DNA of 23,016 nucleotides from the NCBI GenBank assembly GCA_900769735.1, contig CAAGHY010000188.1, positions 1 to 23,016 on the forward strand, read 5' to 3'. Below, in pieces: positions 1-7,154 of the stretch (within the stretch, counting starts at the first letter, position 1; each line of letters starts with the position of its first letter). The stretch comes from Rikenellaceae bacterium. GTDB taxonomy: Bacteria > Bacteroidota > Bacteroidia > Bacteroidales > UBA932. The position numbers and the translations under genes are program-made. A model generated the notes under the pieces. It did no database searches. It was not told the DNA's origin and saw only the letters and a list, made by a program, of their open reading frames with translations.

Positions 1-518
1 TGGGTATGTGTCCTACATTGGGAACAACTACCTCTGCAATAAATGGATTGGGTATGGGACTTGCAACAACATTTGTCCTTATCCTTTCAAATATTGTAAT
101 TTCTGCAATAGCATCCCTTATCCCTTCAAAGGTTAAGATTCCTTGCTACATTGTTGTGATTGCATCTCTTGTAACAGTGCTTCAGTTTGTGATGCAGGCT
201 TATGTGCCTTCTTTATATGAGACATTGGGTCTGTTCATTCCGCTAATTGTAGTGAACTGTATTGTATTGGGCCGTGCTGAGGCTTTCGCAAGCAAGAATT
301 CGGTAGTGGATTCTGCGTTGGACGGTATTGGTATAGGTCTTGGTTTCTCATTGGCTCTTACTGCCATTGGTTTTGTAAGGGAATTGTTGGGCGGCCTTTC
401 AATTTTCGGCAACAAGCTTTGTGATGGTGACGGTATGTTGGCATTTGTGTTGGCTCCGGGTGCATTCCTTGTACTTGGTTACCTTATGATGTTGTTCAAC
501 AAGGCAAAAGCAAAATAA
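1..518 (+). CDS. rnfE: Rnf complex membrane subunit RnfE (5' end missing)
   Basis: Integral membrane subunit of the Rnf complex, which couples electron flow between ferredoxin and NAD+ to Na+ or H+ pumping across the inner membrane. The reading frame enters from the left edge (codons in phase from base 3) and 171 residues remain, while the family is about 195-200 long, so only the N-terminal part is lost. Visible hallmarks are the GMCPTLG segment followed by TTSAINGLGMGLATT, and VNCIVLGRAEAFAS in the middle; the two Cys-bearing half-helices correspond to those that hold an iron centre at the RnfA/RnfE (NqrD/NqrE) interface in solved complexes. Several hydrophobic helices and a basic C-terminus are apparent. 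rnfA follows after 25 bases, the usual end of an rnfBCDGEA operon. NqrD of Na+-NQR is the close alternative, but the sequence and the RnfA-like partner favour Rnf. Confidence 0.93.
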   Translation, partial: GMCPTLGTTTSAINGLGMGLATTFVLILSNIVISAIASLIPSKVKIPCYIVVIASLVTVLQFVMQAYVPSLYETLGLFIPLIVVNCIVLGRAEAFASKNSVVDSALDGIGIGLGFSLALTAIGFVRELLGGLSIFGNKLCDGDGMLAFVLAPGAFLVLGYLMMLFNKAKAK

Positions 519-543
519 TTAACCATAAAACTGAAATATAGAT

Positions 544-1143
544 ATGGAATATATATTGATTATTATATCGGCTGTATTTGTCAACAACATCCTGTTGGCA
601 CAGTTCCTTGGTGTATGTCCGTTCTTGGGTGTATCAAACAAGGTATCTACAGCAGTAGGTATGAGTGGTGCAGTTTGCTTTGTAATGGCAGTGGCAACAT
701 TGGTTACATACCTTGTACAGTATTACCTGCTTATTCCTCTTGGAATTGAGTTTATGCAGACCATTACTTTCATTCTTGTAATTGCTGCCCTTGTACAGAT
801 GGTGGAGATTATCCTTAAAAAGATAAGCCCTTCACTATATCAGGCATTGGGTATTTTCCTTCCACTTATCACCACTAACTGTGCTGTATTGGGAGTTGCA
901 ATTCTAGTGGTTTCAAAAGAGTTCACTTTTGGTGGAGAGGCTCATATGCTTAACCTTGCACAGTCTGTAGTGTATGCTATTGCAAGTGCTCTTGGCTTTG
1001 GTTTGGCAATGACACTTTTTGCAGGTTTGAGAGAACAATTGGACCTTAACAGTGTTCCTAAAGCAATGAAAGGAAATCCAATTGCATTGATTACAGCAGG
1101 TATCCTTGCTATGGCATTTATGGGATTCTCAGGTTTGGTATAA
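544..1143 (+). CDS. rnfA: Rnf complex membrane subunit RnfA
   Basis: Membrane subunit that pairs with RnfE in the ion-pumping ferredoxin:NAD+ oxidoreductase. The 199-residue protein starts MEYILIIISAVFVNNILLAQ and has about six hydrophobic helices. The two signature cysteines are present: Cys25 in GVCPFLGVS and Cys113 in TTNCAVLG, equivalent to the residues that bind an Fe centre between RnfA and RnfE. The C-terminal GLREQLDL segment is also typical. Its length is normal (family about 190-200). The ATG at 544 is the first in frame and lies 25 bases after rnfE, so the two are co-transcribed. No terminator follows directly; a small TPR gene comes 18 bases later. The homologue NqrE is less likely because no nqrF or other nqr gene is in view. 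Confidence 0.94.
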   Translation: MEYILIIISAVFVNNILLAQFLGVCPFLGVSNKVSTAVGMSGAVCFVMAVATLVTYLVQYYLLIPLGIEFMQTITFILVIAALVQMVEIILKKISPSLYQALGIFLPLITTNCAVLGVAILVVSKEFTFGGEAHMLNLAQSVVYAIASALGFGLAMTLFAGLREQLDLNSVPKAMKGNPIALITAGILAMAFMGFSGLV

Positions 1144-1161
1144 TTGCAGAAATCTGTATTT

Positions 1162-1461
1162 ATGGAGAAAAAGAAAACAATATCACAGATACTTACAACT
1201 CTGGAAATAGAGGCACTTCTTAGGGAGGGCAAGATTGAAGAGGCATATGCACAGCTTAACGCTTTGCTTGAGCAGGAGCCCGGCAATGCATACGGCTGGT
1301 ATTTGTTGGGTGGTATTTACCGCAGACAGCAACTTTGGGGAGAGGCAATCAATGCCTATACAAAGGCAAAGATGATTGATCCGGAAGGACCTGCGGCGGT
1401 GGCAATAGAATCAATTTACGAGATTCTCAATTTTCGCAATACAGATATGATGAACCCGTGA
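1162..1461 (+). CDS. Small tetratricopeptide-repeat protein
   Basis: A 99-residue cytoplasmic protein (no signal peptide) made of about two and a half helical TPR units. The best unit is residues ~43-75, with the pattern NAYGWYLLGGIYRRQQ followed by WGEAINAYTKAKMIDPEG; an earlier helix pair, EALLREGKIEEAYAQLNALLEQEPG, covers ~18-41. TPR proteins mediate protein-protein contacts, so this may be an adaptor. I chose ATG 1162 (MEKKKTIS) over an upstream in-frame TTG at 1144. It begins 18 bases after rnfA and ends before a strong terminator, so it looks like the last gene of the Rnf transcript. Whether it works with Rnf is inference from position only; no specific partner can be read from the sequence. 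Confidence 0.8.
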   Translation: MEKKKTISQILTTLEIEALLREGKIEEAYAQLNALLEQEPGNAYGWYLLGGIYRRQQLWGEAINAYTKAKMIDPEGPAAVAIESIYEILNFRNTDMMNP

Positions 1462-1478
1462 GTATCCTCACAAATAAA

Positions 1479-1510
1479 GAAACCCGGTTCAGGCCGGGTT
1501 TTCTTTTGTT
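1479..1510. terminator. Bidirectional hairpin terminator between the rnf operon and the RNA methylase
   Basis: The stem AACCCGG (1481-1487) pairs with CCGGGTT (1494-1500) around a 6-nt loop, followed by a T-rich run on the plus strand (TTCTTTTGTTT). The minus strand also reads into a T-rich stretch, so it can serve the convergent methyltransferase gene. Confidence 0.85.
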
Positions 1511-1533
1511 TGCCGCTCACGCAGGGTGGGCTG

Positions 1534-2118
1534 TTATGCGTTAATCTTAAGAGCTTTGCAGAACTCCCAAAGGACAATTCCCAGAGAAACCGAAATATTC
1601 AGGGAGTGTTTTGTGCCAAACTGAGGTATCTCAATTACGGCATCACTCATATCCACAACTTCCTGCTGCACACCTTTCACCTCATTGCCGAATACAAGTG
1701 CATATTTTCTTCCCGATGAATTTTCCTGTTCTGCGGCAGGAGAAGAACTGCGTGGATCAAGATACTTCTCTATATCCTGCAGTTTGATGGAATTTTCTGC
1801 CTGCTCAATGCTTACAATGGTGTAGCCGGCTTCCTTGAGGGATGCAATGGCATCTGTGGTCTCTTTGGTGTACAGCCAGTCTACGGAGAATTCTGCACCA
1901 AGGGCTGATTTGTGGATTTCGGCTGTTGGAGGGGTTGCACAGCATCCGCAAAGGATGATTTTCTCAATGAGGAAAGAATCTGAGGTCCTGAACGCAGCAC
2001 CAATGTTGTGCTGGCTGCGGATATTATCCAATACAACTGTTACATTTATTTTGCCGGCACTTTTGAACTCCTCTTGTGTAAGCCTGCCCAGCTCGTTATT
2101 TTTCAATTTTCTGTGCAT
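1534..2118 (-). CDS. TrmH/SpoU-family RNA 2'-O-methyltransferase
   Basis: A SPOUT-class, SAM-dependent enzyme that methylates ribose 2'-OH in tRNA or rRNA. The 194-residue protein shows the three family motifs: motif 1 NIRSQHNIGAAFRT (~32-45, with the catalytic-type Arg44), motif 2 LVFGNEVKGV (~141-150), and motif 3 IPQFGTKHSLNISVS (~164-178), which forms the knotted cofactor pocket. It lacks the N-terminal substrate-binding extension of RlmB-type enzymes, so it resembles short TrmH/TrmL-like members; the exact target base cannot be told. The ATG at 2118 is preferred over an in-frame TTG at 2148. An unusual Ser/Pro/Glu-rich stretch (DPRSSSPAAEQENSSGR, ~121-137) interrupts the domain, and its SSG codons contain one copy of the repeated CTTCCCGATGA oligonucleotide. 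The gene is divergent from glyA. A weak -7-like box (CATCTTTG on its strand, 2146-2153) lies upstream. Confidence 0.9.
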   Translation of the reverse strand: MHRKLKNNELGRLTQEEFKSAGKINVTVVLDNIRSQHNIGAAFRTSDSFLIEKIILCGCCATPPTAEIHKSALGAEFSVDWLYTKETTDAIASLKEAGYTIVSIEQAENSIKLQDIEKYLDPRSSSPAAEQENSSGRKYALVFGNEVKGVQQEVVDMSDAVIEIPQFGTKHSLNISVSLGIVLWEFCKALKINA

Positions 2119-2151
2119 CCTTCTATATGTTATTGATACTCTTTGCAAAGA

Positions 2152-2184
2152 TGTGAATAAAAACCGAAAAAATAACTATATTTG
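2152..2184 (+). promoter_or_regulatory. Bacteroidota-type promoter of glyA
   Basis: The -7 box TATATTTG (2177-2184) matches TAnnTTTG exactly. A TGTG at 2152-2155 sits 21 bases upstream in the -33 position. Transcription would begin near 2190, downstream of the alternative ATG at 2182-ish, which supports using the ATG at 2239 for glyA. Confidence 0.75.
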
Positions 2185-2191
2185 TCTTTGA

Positions 2192-2205
2192 TGCGCGGGT
2201 GCGCA
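2192..2205 (+). promoter_or_regulatory. GC-rich inverted repeat at the 5' end of the glyA transcript
   Basis: TGCGC (2192-2196) and GCGCA (2201-2205) are perfect inverted repeats around GGGT; the embedded GTGCGCAC (2199-2206) is itself palindromic. It lies just after the predicted start of transcription, so it could be a 5'-terminal RNA hairpin or a protein site. Function unknown. Confidence 0.4.
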
Positions 2206-2238
2206 CATAAAACAACAGATTCAATATACTTATACAAT

Positions 2239-3519
2239 ATGAAAAAAGATACACAAATTCTAGATTTGATTAAACAGGAGGAGAACAGACAGCTTAATGG
2301 TATTGAGCTTATCGCCTCTGAGAACTTTGTTTCAAACCAGGTGCTTGAGGCATTGGGTTCTGTTTGTACTAACAAATATGCAGAGGGTTACCCTGGTGCA
2401 AGATATTATGGCGGTTGCGAGGTTGTTGACCAGATTGAGCAGTTGGCAATTGACCGTTTGAAAGAGATTTTTGATGCAGAGTATGCTAATGTTCAGCCTC
2501 ACTCAGGTGCACAGGCTAATATGGCTGTTATGACTGCTTGTATCAAACCGGGTGAGACATTTATGGGATTGGACCTTTCAATGGGTGGTCACCTTACACA
2601 CGGTTCTCCTGTAAACATCTCAGGTATCCTTTACAATGCCGTTGCATACGGTTTGAGCGAGGAGACCGGTTTGGTTGATTATGATGATATGGAGAAAAAA
2701 GCTCTTGAGCACAAACCAAAACTTATCATTGGTGGAGCTTCTGCTTACTCAAGAGAGTGGGATTGGGAGAGAATGCGTGCAATCGCTGACAAAGTAGGCG
2801 CAATTTTTTGGGTAGATATGGCTCACCCTGCAGGACTTATTGCAGCAGGCCTGTTGAAAAACCCTGTTAAATATGCTCACATTGTAACTTCAACTACCCA
2901 CAAAACTCTAAGAGGACCTCGTGGTGGTATCATCCTTATGGGTAAAGATTTTGAGAACCCTTGGGGCTTGAAGACTCCAAAAGGTGCTGTTAAGATGATG
3001 TCTGCAGTTCTTAATTCAAGCGTATTCCCAGGAATCCAGGGTGGTCCGCTAGAGCACTGTATTGCTGCAAAAGCAGTTTCATTCTATGAGATGATGCAGC
3101 CTGAGTTCAAGGAGTACCAGATGCAGGTTAAGAAAAATGCTGCTGCTATGGGCGAGGCATTTGTTGCAAAAGGTTACAAAGTTGTTTCAGGCGGTACTGA
3201 CAACCACTTGTTGTTGATTGACCTTAGAACCAAATTCCCTGAACTTACAGGTAAAGTGGCAGAGAAGGCTCTTGTAGCAGCTGACATTACCGTTAACAAG
3301 AATATGGTTCCATTTGACAGCCGTTCACCATTCCAGACTTCAGGTATCCGCGTAGGTACACCTGCAATCACTTCAAGAGGTTTGAAAGAGGCTGATATGC
3401 CTGTTATTGTTGAGCTTGTAGACAAAGTGTTGAGCAACCCTGAGTGCGAGCAGACAAGAGAGGAGGTTAAGGCAGCTGCACACAAACTTATGGCTGGCCG
3501 TCCATTGAATGCGTGGTAA
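2239..3519 (+). CDS. glyA: Serine hydroxymethyltransferase
   Basis: PLP enzyme that converts serine and tetrahydrofolate to glycine and 5,10-methylene-THF, the main cytoplasmic source of one-carbon units for purine, thymidylate and methionine synthesis. The 426-residue length is normal. Clear signatures: IELIASENFVS near the N-terminus, NKYAEGYPGARYYGG, and the PLP site STTHKTLRGPRGG in which Lys222 forms the Schiff base. The ATG at 2239 is chosen; an earlier in-frame ATG (2182) would add 19 unrelated residues and lies before the predicted transcription start. It has its own promoter and is followed by a strong terminator, so it is monocistronic. Codon use is strongly biased (GAG, TCA, GGT), as in highly expressed genes here. 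The sequence TCTTCCCGA begins at the base after its stop codon. Confidence 0.97.
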   Translation: MKKDTQILDLIKQEENRQLNGIELIASENFVSNQVLEALGSVCTNKYAEGYPGARYYGGCEVVDQIEQLAIDRLKEIFDAEYANVQPHSGAQANMAVMTACIKPGETFMGLDLSMGGHLTHGSPVNISGILYNAVAYGLSEETGLVDYDDMEKKALEHKPKLIIGGASAYSREWDWERMRAIADKVGAIFWVDMAHPAGLIAAGLLKNPVKYAHIVTSTTHKTLRGPRGGIILMGKDFENPWGLKTPKGAVKMMSAVLNSSVFPGIQGGPLEHCIAAKAVSFYEMMQPEFKEYQMQVKKNAAAMGEAFVAKGYKVVSGGTDNHLLLIDLRTKFPELTGKVAEKALVAADITVNKNMVPFDSRSPFQTSGIRVGTPAITSRGLKEADMPVIVELVDKVLSNPECEQTREEVKAAAHKLMAGRPLNAW

Positions 3520-3542
3520 TCTTCCCGATAGACAATTTGGAG

Positions 3543-3573
3543 TAAGCCCCGGTTTCCCGGGGCTTATTTTTTT
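3543..3573 (+). terminator. Rho-independent terminator of glyA
   Basis: The 10-bp perfect stem TAAGCCCCGG (3543-3552) / CCGGGGCTTA (3557-3566) has a 4-nt loop and is followed by seven T residues. Confidence 0.92.
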
Positions 3574-3583
3574 GCTCTAATTG

Positions 3584-3613
3584 TTGATTGAGAGCATTTT
3601 ATTTATATCTTTG
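3584..3613 (+). promoter_or_regulatory. Bacteroidota-type promoter of pnp
   Basis: The -7 box TATCTTTG (3606-3613) is a full TAnnTTTG match. TTG at 3584-3586 lies 19 bases upstream as a -33 element. The predicted start of transcription (~3620) leaves a leader of about 135-140 nt before the pnp ATG. Confidence 0.75.
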
Positions 3614-3619
3614 CGCGAA

Positions 3620-3755
3620 TTTTGCAGAAAATTTTATTTAGTCAAATAGAAACCTCATCTGTCAACAAACGCAGCCCGCGGCAGATGAAGGTGCTGTAAA
3701 GGTTTAATTCAACTCTCATAGGGAGAGGCGGGTTGCAACGATGTAATTTAAAATA
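3620..3755 (+). promoter_or_regulatory. Structured 5' leader of pnp
   Basis: This leader contains nested complementary segments: AAACCT (3650-3655) with AGGTTT (3700-3705); TCATCTG (3655-3661) with CAGATGA (3682-3688); CTCTC (3713-3717) with GAGAG (3723-3727); and the palindrome GTTGCAAC (3732-3739) just before the start codon. In enterobacteria, pnp controls its own expression through a leader hairpin cut by RNase III. A similar autoregulatory leader is a reasonable inference here, but the sequence itself is not that of E. coli. I do not recognise a known riboswitch class. Confidence 0.5.
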
Positions 3756-6029
3756 ATGAACGTAGTTAAAAAGACCATCCAGTTGAGCGATGGCAGAACA
3801 ATTGAGATTGAGACAGGTAAATTGGCAAAACAGGCCGATGGTTCTGTAGTGGTAAAGATGGGCAAGACAATGCTTCTTGCTGCAGTAACCTGTGCTAAAG
3901 ATGCAAAAGAGAATGTAGACTTCATGCCTTTGCAGGTAGATTACAAAGAGAAGTTTGCAGCAGCCGGAAGATTCCCAGGCGGATTTATGAAACGTGAGGG
4001 TAAAGCTTCTGATTCTGAGATTTTGGTTGCACGTTTGATTGACCGTGCACTTAGACCACTTTTTCCAGATGATTTCCACGCAGAGGTTTTTGTTACAGTA
4101 AACCTTATCTCAGCAGAGAAAGACATCCAGCCTGATGCTATTGCAGGTTTGGCAGCTTCTGCAGCAATTGCAGTGAGCGACATTCCTTTCAATGGCCCTA
4201 TTTCAGAGGTGAGAGTTGCAAGAATCAACGGTGAGTACTGCATCAACCCACCTTTCAGCAAAATGGCTGAGGCAGACCTTGACATTATGGTGGCTGCAAC
4301 CATTGACAACATTATGATGGTTGAGGGAGAGATGAAAGAGGTAAGCGAGGCAGTAATGTTGGGTGCAATCAAATTCGCTCACGAGGAGATTAAGAAACAG
4401 TGCCAGGCTCAGTTGGAGCTAATGGAGGCTGTAGGCAAAACTCAGAAAAGAGAGTACTGTCACGAGACTAATGATGAGGCTTTAAGAGCAGCTTGCCACG
4501 AGTACTGTTACAATAAATGTTATGAGATTGCAAAAAGCGGTACAAGCAAACACGAGAGAGGTGACGCTTTTGCAGCAGTTCACGAGGAGTTCCTTGCAAC
4601 TATTCCAGAGGAGGAGAGAGAGGAGAAAGCATTTATGGTAGGCCGTTATTTCCACGATGTTGAGAAAGAGGCTATGCGTAATATGATTCTTGATGAGGGT
4701 ATCCGTCTTGACGGCAGAAATACAACTCAGATCCGTCCTATCTGGTGTGAAGTTGACTATCTTCCTTGCGCACACGGTTCAGCAATCTTCACCAGAGGTG
4801 AGACACAGTCACTTACAACTGTAACCCTTGGTACAAAAATGGATATGAAGGAGATGGATGAGGTTCTTGTTCAGAGCACTGAGCCATTTGTACTTCACTA
4901 CAACTTCCCTCCATTCTCAACAGGTGAGGCTAAAGCTGCAAGAGGTATCGGACGTAGAGAGATTGGTCACGGTAACCTTGCATTCAGAGCCCTTAAACCT
5001 ATGGTTCCTGTAGGAGAGGAGAATCCATATGCAGTACGCGTAGTGTCAGATATCCTTGAGTCAAACGGTTCTTCTTCAATGGCTACTGTATGTGCTGGTA
5101 CACTTGCACTTATGGATGCTGGTGTGAAGATCAAGAAACCTGTATCAGGTATTGCAATGGGTCTTATTTCTGATTCAAAAACTGGCAGATATGCAGTTCT
5201 TTCAGACATCTTGGGTGATGAGGACCACTTGGGAGATATGGACTTCAAGGTAACAGGTACTGTAGACGGTATCACTGCTACCCAGATGGACATCAAAGTT
5301 GACGGCCTTTCATACGAGGTTCTTGAGAAAGCTCTTGAGCAGGCACGTCAGGGCAGAATGCACATTATGGGCGAGATGATGAAGACCATCAGCGAGCCAA
5401 GACCAGAGCTTAAACCTCATACTCCAAGAATTGTACAGCTTAGAGTACCGGGTGAGTTCATTGGCGCAATCATTGGTAAAGGTGGTGAGGTTATCCAGAA
5501 AATACAGAAAGAGACAGGAACAACTGTTACCATTACTGAGACTAAAGAGGGCAACGAGACATTCGGCGTAGTTGATATCTTTGGCGAGAACAAGGAGAGT
5601 ATGGATGCTGCACTTGCTTGGGTTAAAGGTATTGTTACTGTTCCTGAGGTTGGTACCGTATACAAAGGTAAAGTTGTTTCAATCCTTGAGTTCGGTGCAT
5701 TTGTAGAGATCCTTCCTGGTAAAGAGGGATTGCTTCACATCTCAGAGCTTGACTGGAAGAAAGTTGAGAAAACAGAGGATGTACTTAACGTAGGTGACGA
5801 GGTTGAGGTTAAACTTCTTGAGATTGACAGCAAAACAGGCAAAATGAGACTTTCAAGAAAAGTCCTTCTTGAGAAACCTGAGGGTTACGTTGAGCCAGTT
5901 CGCCGTCCAAGACCGGAGGGTGACCGCAAAGACAACAACCGTGGTCCAAGAAAAGATTTCGGTAACAAGAGAAGAGAGGGCAACGGCCCAAGAGAGCACA
6001 AAGAGCACAATGCTCCAAAAGCTGAGTAA
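3756..6029 (+). CDS. pnp: Polyribonucleotide nucleotidyltransferase (PNPase)
   Basis: Phosphorolytic 3'-5' exoribonuclease that degrades mRNA to nucleoside diphosphates as a ring-shaped trimer in the cytoplasm. The 757-residue protein has the complete domain order: first RNase PH domain (~10-140), a helical linker, second RNase PH domain (~320-545), a KH domain with GAIIGKGG at 570-577, an S1 domain (~632-706, starting VGTVYKGKVVSILEFGAFVE) and an Arg/Lys/Asn/Glu-rich disordered tail (~707-757). The catalytic acidic segment DILGDEDHLGDMDFK is intact, with Asp488 and Asp494 at the positions of E. coli Asp486 and Asp492. The ATG at 3756 follows the structured leader. The gene is flanked by its own promoter and terminator, so it is a single-gene unit; rpsO, its neighbour in many bacteria, is nearby but convergent and separated by another gene. 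Codon bias is strong, suggesting high expression. Confidence 0.97.
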   Translation: MNVVKKTIQLSDGRTIEIETGKLAKQADGSVVVKMGKTMLLAAVTCAKDAKENVDFMPLQVDYKEKFAAAGRFPGGFMKREGKASDSEILVARLIDRALRPLFPDDFHAEVFVTVNLISAEKDIQPDAIAGLAASAAIAVSDIPFNGPISEVRVARINGEYCINPPFSKMAEADLDIMVAATIDNIMMVEGEMKEVSEAVMLGAIKFAHEEIKKQCQAQLELMEAVGKTQKREYCHETNDEALRAACHEYCYNKCYEIAKSGTSKHERGDAFAAVHEEFLATIPEEEREEKAFMVGRYFHDVEKEAMRNMILDEGIRLDGRNTTQIRPIWCEVDYLPCAHGSAIFTRGETQSLTTVTLGTKMDMKEMDEVLVQSTEPFVLHYNFPPFSTGEAKAARGIGRREIGHGNLAFRALKPMVPVGEENPYAVRVVSDILESNGSSSMATVCAGTLALMDAGVKIKKPVSGIAMGLISDSKTGRYAVLSDILGDEDHLGDMDFKVTGTVDGITATQMDIKVDGLSYEVLEKALEQARQGRMHIMGEMMKTISEPRPELKPHTPRIVQLRVPGEFIGAIIGKGGEVIQKIQKETGTTVTITETKEGNETFGVVDIFGENKESMDAALAWVKGIVTVPEVGTVYKGKVVSILEFGAFVEILPGKEGLLHISELDWKKVEKTEDVLNVGDEVEVKLLEIDSKTGKMRLSRKVLLEKPEGYVEPVRRPRPEGDRKDNNRGPRKDFGNKRREGNGPREHKEHNAPKAE

Positions 6030-6053
6030 TCTCTTCCCGATGATTATATGAAG

Positions 6054-6083
6054 TGCGGCATCTTTCGGATGCCGCATTTTTTT
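6054..6083 (+). terminator. Rho-independent terminator of pnp
   Basis: The 9-bp perfect stem TGCGGCATC (6054-6062) / GATGCCGCA (6068-6076) has a 5-nt loop and is followed by seven T residues. Confidence 0.92.
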
Positions 6084-6141
6084 GTAATTCAGATGCAGTA
6101 TTCGGGAGATTTTGCCGTTTAACAAATAAAAGGAATAACTT

Positions 6142-6657
6142 ATGAAACGTTTTTTATTTACCATGGCTTTAGTATTCTGTTTATCAGGATGCGATAAAAT
6201 CCCTGTTCCTATTATAACTGATTGGGCTCCGGTTAATTTCTATATTAAAGTTGTTGATGCAAATGGAGAAGATTTGCTGGATCCTTTGAATGACAACACC
6301 TGGGTTATTGGAACAACGCTGGATTTTATGGGGTCAAAGGATACTGTAGATCAGGCATGTCTTGACAATATTAATCAGACCAAGTATTATATGCCTCATT
6401 TTGACGGTGTAAGACTAGTCAAAAGTACAGGCGCCAATGTTGGATATGTACTTGCATTTGGAGAATTTGACGGTGCAGACAGCTATGATAACGAGAAATT
6501 GACCATTACCTGGCCGGATGGTGAATCCAACATTATAACATACAAGCGCAAATTCAATTTGCTCCATACTGATGTTGCCCAGCAGGTGTATAAGTTGGAT
6601 GGTAAAGAATGTTCAAATCCAATAATAATCATAAAGACTATAATTAAGGGGAAGTAA
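6142..6657 (+). CDS. Lipoprotein of unknown function
   Basis: A 171-residue predicted lipoprotein. The N-terminus MKRFLFTMALVFCLSGC is a type II signal peptide with lipobox LSGC, so Cys17 would carry the lipid; the next residues, Asp-Lys, do not decide the final membrane. The mature part has no motif I recognise. It is rich in beta-strand-like segments (VNFYIKVVDANGEDLLDP, then KLTITWPDGESNIITYKRKF), which suggests a small beta-sandwich of the kind common among Bacteroidales surface or periplasmic lipoproteins. It stands alone between the pnp terminator and a terminator shared with rpsO. No convincing promoter box was found: only a weak AGATTTTG at 6107-6114. Codon use is less biased than in pnp, consistent with low expression. 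Confidence 0.8.
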   Translation: MKRFLFTMALVFCLSGCDKIPVPIITDWAPVNFYIKVVDANGEDLLDPLNDNTWVIGTTLDFMGSKDTVDQACLDNINQTKYYMPHFDGVRLVKSTGANVGYVLAFGEFDGADSYDNEKLTITWPDGESNIITYKRKFNLLHTDVAQQVYKLDGKECSNPIIIIKTIIKGK

Positions 6658-6678
6658 TTCACTGCTACATGCTACTAC

Positions 6679-6712
6679 AAAAAAAAGGTTGCAATCTGAT
6701 GCAACCTTTTTT
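6679..6712. terminator. Bidirectional terminator between the lipoprotein gene and rpsO
   Basis: An A-run leads into AAGGTTGCA (to 6693), loop ATCTGA (6694-6699), then TGCAACCTT and a T-run. Because it is flanked by A on one side and T on the other, the hairpin has a U-tail in either direction and fits the two convergent genes. Confidence 0.92.
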
Positions 6713-6729
6713 CTATTCCTTGTTGGAGC

Positions 6730-7005
6730 TTATTTTCTAAGACCCAATGCTTTGATAAGCTCTCTGTATCTCTCAATATCTTTAGCTTTTAGGTAATCTA
6801 GAAGCTGACGTCTCTTACCAACCAATCTTAGAAGTGATCTCTGAGTACCAAAATCTTTGTGGTTCTCTTTCATGTGTTGAGTAAGGTGAGCGATACGGTA
6901 GGAAAATAAAGCAACTTGACTCTCAACAGAACCAGTGTCTGTATTAGACTTTCCGTATTTGCCGAAAATCTCTGCTTTCTTGTCTGAAGTTAAATACTCA
7001 GCCAT
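6730..7005 (-). CDS. rpsO: 30S ribosomal protein S15
   Basis: Small-subunit protein that binds 16S rRNA at the helix 20/21/22 junction early in assembly. The 91-residue length is close to the usual 89. Family features are clear: DTGSVESQVALFSYRIAHLTQHMKENHKDFGTQRSLLRLVGKRRQLLDYL in order, including the TGS-ESQ loop, the HKDF segment and the SLLRLVGKRR RNA-contact helix. The start is the ATG whose complement is at 7003-7005. It is transcribed alone, from a good promoter at 7047-7078 to the shared terminator at 6679-6712. Unlike in enterobacteria, rpsO does not lead into pnp here: the two lie close by but on opposite strands. Confidence 0.97.
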   Translation of the reverse strand: MAEYLTSDKKAEIFGKYGKSNTDTGSVESQVALFSYRIAHLTQHMKENHKDFGTQRSLLRLVGKRRQLLDYLKAKDIERYRELIKALGLRK

Positions 7006-7046
7006 TGCAAATGATTTTTAAAAGTTTTGTCCCATTATTGGGAGCG

Positions 7047-7078
7047 CAAAAGTAGAAATATTTTCCTCCTCCACCAAA
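7047..7078 (-). promoter_or_regulatory. Bacteroidota-type promoter of rpsO
   Basis: Read on the minus strand, TACTTTTG (7054-7047) is an exact TAnnTTTG box and TTTG (7078-7075) is a perfect -33 element with a 20-base spacer. This is the best-matching promoter in the window, as expected for a ribosomal protein gene. Confidence 0.85.
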
Positions 7079-7083
7079 TCTTT

Positions 7084-7114
7084 TTTGAATAATTGAATGA
7101 TTTTCGCATATTTG
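7084..7114 (+). promoter_or_regulatory. Probable promoter of the DUF4923-like gene
   Basis: TTTG (7084-7087) and CATATTTG (7107-7114) are 19 bases apart; the -7 box has C instead of T at its first base. It is back-to-back with the rpsO promoter, only a few bases away. Confidence 0.6.
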
Positions 7115-7154
7115 GAGTGAAAAAAAAGGAATTAATAAAGTAAAACTGATAGAT

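Noticed and set aside
2182..2238. Longer GlyA starting at an upstream in-frame ATG
   Set aside because: The extra 19 residues are not typical of the family, and that codon overlaps the -7 promoter box.
3620..3755. A known riboswitch (cobalamin, TPP, FMN or SAM type) before pnp
   Set aside because: None of the conserved core sequences of these classes is visible, and pnp is not a usual target.
3642..4372. Minus-strand open frames across the pnp leader and N-terminal region
   Set aside because: They are complementary to conserved pnp codons, have low-complexity Ser/Cys-rich products, and lack a promoter.
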